This document shows positions 23,567 to 28,987 of a stretch of 28,987 nucleotides of DNA, one piece after another. The translations under genes and the position numbers were made by a program. The notes below the pieces were generated by a model. It was given only the letters and a program-made list of their open reading frames with translations. It had not been told where the DNA came from and did not search any database. Every line of letters begins with the position of its first letter. The stretch's first letter is position 1. The DNA comes from SYFY01 sp031385325 (GTDB taxonomy: Bacteria > Pseudomonadota > Gammaproteobacteria > Pseudomonadales > Azotimanducaceae), in assembly GCA_031385325.1 (NCBI GenBank), contig JANNBJ010000135.1, forward strand, positions 1 to 28,987. The letters are read 5' to 3'.

Positions 23567-26500
23567 TCACCAGGTATCAATGTTCCTTCGTTTCTTGCCA
23601 TGTCTTGCGGGCAGCGGCAACGTTGAATTGAGCGCTCGCGCGACCCACCGGCGTGAGTCCGCGGGATCGATCACGTCATCCACGCCAAAGGCGACACCGT
23701 AGTTGATGGCCTTGCCACGCTGATAGGCGCCTTCGACGAGCTGATCGTAGCGATGTTTGCGTGCAGTGGGATCACTGATACCCTCCAGTTCATTGCGGAA
23801 GCCGAGTTTTACCTGACCTTCCAGGCCCATGCCCCCAAACTCGGCGGTGGGCCATGCCACCGTAAAGAATGGTTCCTTCATGCTGCCACCCGCCATGGCC
23901 TGTGCGCCGAGACCGTAGGCCTTGCGTACAACAATCGTAAAGAGGGGTACGGTAAGGTTGGCACCGGTCACGAACAGTCGACTGCAATGGCGAACGAGGC
24001 CGGTCATCTCGATCTCCGGGCCAACCATCATGCCGGGTGTGTCACAGAGCACCAGCATCGGAATATCAAACGCATCGCAGAGTTGCATGAAGCGGGCCGC
24101 CTTGTCTGAGCCCTCGCTGTCGATGGCACCAGAGAGGAACGCTGGATTGTTGGCCAGCAGGCCAACCGGGAGTCCTTCGATGCGGATGAACGACGTAACG
24201 ATGCCCAGACCAAAACCTTCGCGCAATTCGAGGACGCTACCTTCATCCGCCATCGTGCGAATGACCTCGCGGATGTCGTACACGCGCAAGCGATTTTCAG
24301 GGACGATGTTGCGAAGCCGTCGCTGATCCGGACAGGTCCACGTCGAGACAGAACCCTGGAAGTACGAGAGATACTTGCGCGCCACTTCGACTGCTTCCAC
24401 TTCGTCTTCGACCGCCACATCGACGACGCCGCTCTTGATCTGCACGTCAATCGGACCGATCTCTTCCGGCCTGAAGACACCAAGTCCTCCACCTTCGATC
24501 AATGCAGGGCCACCCATACCGATATTTGAATCTCGCGTCGCGATGATGACATCACAACAGCCGAGCAATGAGGCGTTGCCTGCAAAGCAGAAGCGGGACG
24601 TGATGCCGATCATGGGCACCAGACCGCTCAGGCGCCCCATACTGGCAAAAGTAGGCGTATCGAGAGGGCGGTAGGCACCTTCGTCACGACCTTGTCCTGC
24701 GCCGGTTGTGGACCTGCCACCTTCACGCTTGCCACCTGTTCCGGCACGGCCACCGCCACCTTCGGCAAACAGGATCATGGGAATTTCCCATTTTTCAGCG
24801 AGTTCCAGCATGCGATCGGTTTTTGGATGGTTCACTGCACCCTGCGTGCCCGCGAGCTCCGTGTAGTCGTACGCCATGACCACGGCGCGACCTTTGTCCT
24901 CGCCAAACTCGCGACCGTTGACGGTACCGACGCCGGTGATCATGCCATCGGTAGGAAATTTACGGATCACCTGGTCCATCGGCAGTCCGGTGCCGGGTGT
25001 CAGCACCAGCTGGCCGTGCTCGGTGAAGGAGCCCGGATCACACAACTGATCAATGTTCTCACGTGCCGTGCGCTGGCCTGTTTTCCGTCGCTTGGCCACA
25101 GCGTCGGGTCGGGCCGCGTCGAGAGTAATGTCATGCCGGGCAATCACTTCGGCGACATCCTTTCGCACGATGTCGAGATTCTCTTCAACCTGTTCAGTGA
25201 TGGCTTCGGAAAGTTCCGTTCGCGGTTCAACGAAGGCCAGCGCGTGGTCTGCAAACACGGTATCGCCAACGACGACCGTGAGACTGCGGACCGTACCGCC
25301 GACAGTGGACCGCACTACATGCTCCATCTTCATGGCTTCCATGATGATGAGTACCTGGTTGGGTCGTACGCTGTCTCCGAGTGCGACATCAATGCTGACG
25401 ATGGTGCCCTGCATTGGCGAAAGCAGCGGGGTGGTGCCTTCTGGTCCGTTTGCGGCTATGGCTCGCGCCGTTGGTGCACCACGTACGGGTGCTTGTGAAT
25501 CCGACTTGCCGTAGCTCAGCACCGCCAGGGGATCTGCTGCATCAACCTTTACGCCGGCGCGTTGTGACGTCGCCTGCGAGTCGAGCGCGAAAAATCGCTG
25601 TTCGGCGTTCGCCGCTGACAGCAACTCGCCGACGGCCTCGTCGATGAAGCGCGTGTGTATCGAGAGCTGCTTCATGCGGTCGTGCTGCAGCACGCTGCGC
25701 AGGAAGCCAATATTGGTGGCCAGACCTTCGATGCGAAAATCTGCCAGAGCACGATCGCATGCGCGCAGTGCTGCTGCGAAATCGCTGCTGCGGCTGTGCA
25801 CGATGACCTTGGCGAGGAGTGAATCGAAGTTCGGGTTGGTCTGATAGCCGGTGTAACCAAATGAGTCTGTTCGAATGCCAGGACCTGTTGGCGCATCGAA
25901 TGCAGTCAGTGTGCCGCCACTGGGGCGCGTACTGCCATCGGCTTGCATGGTCTCCATGTTCACACGGGCCTGGATAGCGTAGCCCTGGGGTTTCAGTGGC
26001 TGATCCGCAATGAAGCCGAGCTGAGCCAGAGACTTGCCCAGAGCCATGTCGATCTGTAGTTGCACCAGGTCCATGCCAAGCACGGTTTCGGTGACAGTGT
26101 GTTCAACCTGCAGACGTGCGTTGGCTTCGATGAAGTACCAGGTGTTGCGTGCAGGTTCAAAGAGGAACTCGAAGGTGCCGAGGCTTCGATAGTTGGCGGC
26201 TTTCGAGAGCCGTATTGCAGCATCCTGCATCGCCTGCTGGATTGTGACTGGAAGAAATGGTGCGGGCGCAATCTCGATGATTTTCTGATGGCGGCGCTGC
26301 ACCGTGCAATCGCGGGTGCCAAAGTGCATGACTACACCGGACGTGTCTGCGGCGATTTGTACTTCGATATGACGAGCGTCTTCAACAAACTGCTCGACGT
26401 ACAACGCTGGATTGCCAAAGGACATTTTGGCCTCGGATCCGGCCCGCGCAAACGATTCTGACAACTCCGATTCGTGGGATACGACACGCATGCCGCGTCC

Positions 26501-26986
26501 ACCACCACCCGCCAGAGCCTTGATGATCATCTTCGTGCCGGTGGGCAACGTACGAAAGAAGGCGAGGGCATTGGCTTCAGTGACTGCATTGGACAGGCCG
26601 CGGATCACCGGCACGTCATGCGTCACAGCGTGACGTCGTGCGGCGCCTTTGTCGCCAAAGAGATCGAGATGTTCGGGAGCGGGCCCGATGAAAACGATTC
26701 CGGCTTGCGCGCAAGCTGCAGCGAATGCGCCGTTTTCGCTCAGGAAACCGTAACCTGGGTGAATGGCAGTACTTCCGCTGGCCGTTGCCGCTGCAATCAC
26801 CGCCGATGCGTCCAGGTAAGCGCCGGCCCCCGAGCCTGGTAGCGCCACAGCATGGTCGGCCTTGGTGACATGCAGCGAACGTGCATCGTCCTGTGAGTAG
26901 ATGGCGACCGTTTCCAGACCCAATTCGGCTGCAGCACGCCCGATGCGAATCGCGATCTCACCGCGATTGGCGATCAGTATCTTCAT
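23567..26986 (-). CDS. Single-chain biotin-dependent acyl-CoA carboxylase (BC-BCCP-CT)
   Basis: 1139 residues. ATG 26986 (MKILIANRGEIAIRIGR) has GGGGA 6 bases upstream; a longer frame to 27037 lacks support. Biotin carboxylase occupies about 1-445, with the ATP-grasp GGGGRGM loop (160-166) and FIEANARLQVEH (285-296). The biotin carrier domain is about 518-590 with the biotinyl lysine in MEAMKMEH (K553). The carboxyltransferase is about 640-1139, with NASLLGCCDVIIA, GMGGPALIEGGGLGVF and LCDTPGMMVGPE. This order on one chain matches the single-polypeptide acyl-CoA carboxylases such as the long-chain (LCC) type. A Gly-rich insert (about 742-770) is unusual. The substrate is unknown; the enzyme fixes bicarbonate onto an acyl-CoA, forming a malonyl-type product. 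It is third in an operon after P450 and thioesterase (75 bases from P450). Confidence 0.92.
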   Translation of the reverse strand: MKILIANRGEIAIRIGRAAAELGLETVAIYSQDDARSLHVTKADHAVALPGSGAGAYLDASAVIAAATASGSTAIHPGYGFLSENGAFAAACAQAGIVFIGPAPEHLDLFGDKGAARRHAVTHDVPVIRGLSNAVTEANALAFFRTLPTGTKMIIKALAGGGGRGMRVVSHESELSESFARAGSEAKMSFGNPALYVEQFVEDARHIEVQIAADTSGVVMHFGTRDCTVQRRHQKIIEIAPAPFLPVTIQQAMQDAAIRLSKAANYRSLGTFEFLFEPARNTWYFIEANARLQVEHTVTETVLGMDLVQLQIDMALGKSLAQLGFIADQPLKPQGYAIQARVNMETMQADGSTRPSGGTLTAFDAPTGPGIRTDSFGYTGYQTNPNFDSLLAKVIVHSRSSDFAAALRACDRALADFRIEGLATNIGFLRSVLQHDRMKQLSIHTRFIDEAVGELLSAANAEQRFFALDSQATSQRAGVKVDAADPLAVLSYGKSDSQAPVRGAPTARAIAANGPEGTTPLLSPMQGTIVSIDVALGDSVRPNQVLIIMEAMKMEHVVRSTVGGTVRSLTVVVGDTVFADHALAFVEPRTELSEAITEQVEENLDIVRKDVAEVIARHDITLDAARPDAVAKRRKTGQRTARENIDQLCDPGSFTEHGQLVLTPGTGLPMDQVIRKFPTDGMITGVGTVNGREFGEDKGRAVVMAYDYTELAGTQGAVNHPKTDRMLELAEKWEIPMILFAEGGGGRAGTGGKREGGRSTTGAGQGRDEGAYRPLDTPTFASMGRLSGLVPMIGITSRFCFAGNASLLGCCDVIIATRDSNIGMGGPALIEGGGLGVFRPEEIGPIDVQIKSGVVDVAVEDEVEAVEVARKYLSYFQGSVSTWTCPDQRRLRNIVPENRLRVYDIREVIRTMADEGSVLELREGFGLGIVTSFIRIEGLPVGLLANNPAFLSGAIDSEGSDKAARFMQLCDAFDIPMLVLCDTPGMMVGPEIEMTGLVRHCSRLFVTGANLTVPLFTIVVRKAYGLGAQAMAGGSMKEPFFTVAWPTAEFGGMGLEGQVKLGFRNELEGISDPTARKHRYDQLVEGAYQRGKAINYGVAFGVDDVIDPADSRRWVARALNSTLPLPARHGKKRRNIDTW

Positions 26987-27061
26987 AGATGTTCCCCTTT
27001 CACTCTTCCCCGTGCGCCTGATCGCTGTCTGGCGCATTCTCCTTTTTCCTTTCCGGACAAC

Positions 27062-28333
27062 TCAGCGCAGATCGAAGGCCAGTTGCAGCCCGGTCAAGCC
27101 GTGCAGCAGCGCGTTGGGTGCAAAGTCTGGCGCCTGCGCACCGGGAGCGAGTCTGAAGTTTTTCAGTCGTTCGAAGATCACCCGAAAGCCAATGTTCATT
27201 TCACGTCGAGCCAGCGCAGCTCCGAGGCAATGGTGTATACCTTTCCCAAAGGCAACGTGTTCCTTGAGGTTGTCGCGCATCAGATCAAAGCGCAGCGCGT
27301 CTGCAAACATGGCGTCGTCCTGGTTGGCCGAGCCGAAGCGCGCAAAACAGACGGAGTTGGCAGGGATGGTGACACCGTGCAGTTCGACATCGCGAGTGGT
27401 GCGACGGAACATGTTGGCGGACGGGCTGGAGATACGCAGTGTTTCCTCCACCAGACGACTGATCATCTCTGGCCCATGATCGCGTTCGAGCAGCGCGTAC
27501 TGATCCGGATTCTGGATCAAGAGCCAGATGCCTTCGGTCAAGGATGCGGCGGTTGTTTCATTGCCGGCCACCAGGATCTGCGACAGCATGGACAGGCCTT
27601 CGGCATTGTTGAGCATCGTGTCGCCGTCGAAGCTTGCGTTGACCACTTTCGACAGGATGTCGTCGCGTGGATCCGTCCGACGCTCATCCATACGCTCCAC
27701 GAAATACTTCTGGAACTCGATGACGCCCTTCGCAGCCTTGATGGTGCCATCGCGATCGAGTTGCTGACTGAGGTTGCCAATGAAGGCTTCCGTCCATTCG
27801 CGCAATTTGTGCAGGTCCTTGTCTGGAGTGCCAATCTGCGATGCGATGACCCGCAATGGCAGAGGGATGCCGAATTCATTCAGAAACTCGCACTGCCCTT
27901 TGTTTGCGAAGGCATCGATCAGTTGGTTGGAAGTGCGCTCGATGAACGGTTCCAGTGCACGCAGGCTGGCAGGCCCGAAAGCACCGTCGACAAACTTGCG
28001 GTAGCGGCGCTGCAGCGGTGGATCCTGGGTGAGCATGGTCGGCACATTTGGATAACTTTGCTCCATGAGGGCCTTGAGCTCCGGATCATCGCCACCTGTC
28101 GCGCGCGCCATCGCCGCCGGCATCACGCTGGAAAATACATCGGTGTCGAGCGCCACGGCCACGACATCGGCGTAACGGGAAATGAAAAAGATACCCGTGA
28201 AGGGATCTCGGTGGACTGGTGACTCTTCACGCAGCCGCCGGTTCATTCCATAGGGACACCGCAGGAGGTCTGGATGCAGTGGGCTGATTTCCTGGACGGG
28301 ACAGGTCTGGACGCGCTCAACGACTTCGCTCAC
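27062..28333 (-). CDS. Cytochrome P450
   Basis: 423 residues, a soluble bacterial class I P450. GTG start at 28333 is preceded by AGGAG at 5 bases. Landmarks are the I-helix oxygen-activation motif AGNETT (256-261), ExxR in EETLR (E297-R300), and the haem loop FGKGIHHCLG (362-371) with the thiolate C369. It needs ferredoxin and ferredoxin reductase partners, not present here. The sequence type resembles P450s that hydroxylate terpenoid, steroid or fatty acyl substrates, but the substrate is not deducible. It is second in a - strand operon: 43 bases after the thioesterase and 75 bases before the carboxylase start. Confidence 0.95.
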   Translation of the reverse strand: MSEVVERVQTCPVQEISPLHPDLLRCPYGMNRRLREESPVHRDPFTGIFFISRYADVVAVALDTDVFSSVMPAAMARATGGDDPELKALMEQSYPNVPTMLTQDPPLQRRYRKFVDGAFGPASLRALEPFIERTSNQLIDAFANKGQCEFLNEFGIPLPLRVIASQIGTPDKDLHKLREWTEAFIGNLSQQLDRDGTIKAAKGVIEFQKYFVERMDERRTDPRDDILSKVVNASFDGDTMLNNAEGLSMLSQILVAGNETTAASLTEGIWLLIQNPDQYALLERDHGPEMISRLVEETLRISSPSANMFRRTTRDVELHGVTIPANSVCFARFGSANQDDAMFADALRFDLMRDNLKEHVAFGKGIHHCLGAALARREMNIGFRVIFERLKNFRLAPGAQAPDFAPNALLHGLTGLQLAFDLR

Positions 28334-28376
28334 GTTGACTCCTGATTGGTCGGTGGAGAGGGGGTCACATGATAGA

Positions 28377-28874
28377 TTATGTCATGCCGAAGTGTTCGAC
28401 AGAGCGGCGGATCCCCATGGAATGACCGACTTGTTCGGGTATGGGCAGATGTGCGTGATTGTTCAGCAAGGTGGCCAGCCGCGTCTGAACGTCAGCGGGA
28501 AAGTCGGACGCGCGGCGGGTCTGCATGTTGACATGCAGGGTCAGCTGTTCCGAGGTGGCGGCGAGATAACCCTGGTCTGCATGAAACATCTGTTCTATGA
28601 AGTGGATGCGTTTGTTGTCGTAGTCCAGCAACTGGAAGCGGACATCAACGGGATCATCGAGTGACAACTCCTGGAGGTACAGAACGTGCACCTCCAGGAC
28701 AAAACACGAACCCTGGCCCGTGCGTACGTAGGCTGCACCGACACCGATCTCATCGAAGACATGATCGAGCGCCTTGTCGAAAAGCACGTGGTAGTACGCC
28801 ATGTTGAGATGACCGTTGTAGTCGATCCACTCGGGGCGGACGAGTTGGCGCGGGCAGGTGATCGGGCTCGACAT
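28377..28874 (-). CDS. Hotdog-fold thioesterase
   Basis: 165 residues from ATG 28874, supported by GGAG 6 bases upstream; an upstream extension to 28979 has no family similarity. The N-terminal RPEWIDYNGHLNMAYY (13-28) is the 4HBT/carnitine-type acyl-CoA thioesterase signature, with D18/N20/H22 in the D-Y-N-G-H-L-N active-site loop. The remainder (IHFIEQMFHADQGYLAATSE) is the central helix and strands of a hotdog fold. It would hydrolyse an acyl-CoA in the cytoplasm. As first gene of the thioesterase-P450-carboxylase operon, it probably releases an acid or controls CoA in that pathway. Confidence 0.9.
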   Translation of the reverse strand: MSSPITCPRQLVRPEWIDYNGHLNMAYYHVLFDKALDHVFDEIGVGAAYVRTGQGSCFVLEVHVLYLQELSLDDPVDVRFQLLDYDNKRIHFIEQMFHADQGYLAATSEQLTLHVNMQTRRASDFPADVQTRLATLLNNHAHLPIPEQVGHSMGIRRSVEHFGMT

Positions 28875-28987
28875 GATGGGCTCCGGTGTGCGTAGGGCGA
28901 CGATACTATGCATGGGTGTGGTTGGTAAGGAGGTTTCCCAACAAGGACACACACCCCCGAACTGTGCGTGGTCTCTCACAGGCGACT
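28875..28987. other. Upstream region of the thioesterase operon, to window edge
   Basis: 113 bases carrying no gene I can support. Any promoter for the thioesterase-P450-carboxylase operon would lie here or beyond the edge; I see no convincing -35/-10 pair. Confidence 0.5.

Noticed and set aside
24692..25498. 268-codon + strand frame over the carboxylase
   Set aside because: Antisense to the carrier and carboxyltransferase domains; no motif and no ribosome site.
27083..28222. 379-codon open frame on the + strand over the P450
   Set aside because: The opposite strand carries complete P450 motifs; this frame is Gln/His/Arg-rich nonsense typical of antisense shadows.

Overview
The window looks like chromosomal DNA from a fairly GC-rich proteobacterium, most likely a gammaproteobacterium. 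This is inferred from the TonB-dependent receptor family, the fused PabB-PabC enzyme, the many acyl-CoA enzymes and the Shine-Dalgarno sites. It cannot be placed more precisely from this sequence alone. I see no rRNA, tRNA or CRISPR array. Most genes serve acyl-CoA/lipid-type catabolism or housekeeping metabolism. The middle (about 13.5-19.5 kb) is a decayed, mobile-element-rich stretch.

Left part, + strand (1-9457): a thiamine-diphosphate enzyme cut by the window edge, a small GIY-YIG-like protein and a fused aminodeoxychorismate synthase/lyase (pabB-pabC) form one run. Then come a glucose-1-phosphate cytidylyltransferase (rfbF-like) with its own TATAAT box, a DUF4910/M28-like peptidase-fold protein, an acyl-CoA dehydrogenase, a CaxA-type Na+/Ca2+ exchanger and an unrecognised 346-residue protein.

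12711-9472, - strand: a compact four-gene operon of crotonase, alpha/beta hydrolase, DUF169 protein and nitroreductase. Gaps are 7 and 27 bases, and the last two genes overlap by one base. This looks like a small uncharacterised catabolic module.

12818-19483: an N-terminally anchored hypothetical gene is followed by a TonB-dependent receptor pseudogene on the - strand. The receptor is split by a 184-bp MITE-like element (perfect 21-bp terminal inverted repeats) and, directly abutting it, a complete IS1182-type insertion sequence flanked by CTAG. The receptor also carries several frameshifts. Beyond it lie a YidB-like gene, a GlsB/YeaQ-type membrane protein gene, a decayed frame, and a second, 94%-identical but internally deleted copy of the 3' part of the gene at 12818. 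The two copies are direct repeats bracketing the decayed stretch.

Right part (19448-28987): a METTL20-like methyltransferase and a 60-residue membrane peptide on the - strand; an acyl-CoA dehydrogenase and an N-acyl-D-amino-acid-deacylase-type amidohydrolase on the + strand; and, convergent with them across a UUCG hairpin, a - strand operon of hotdog thioesterase, cytochrome P450 and a single-chain biotin-dependent acyl-CoA carboxylase (BC-BCCP-CT). Together these suggest oxidation, CoA-ester processing and carboxylation of a lipid, terpenoid or amide-containing substrate. The substrate itself cannot be read from the sequence.
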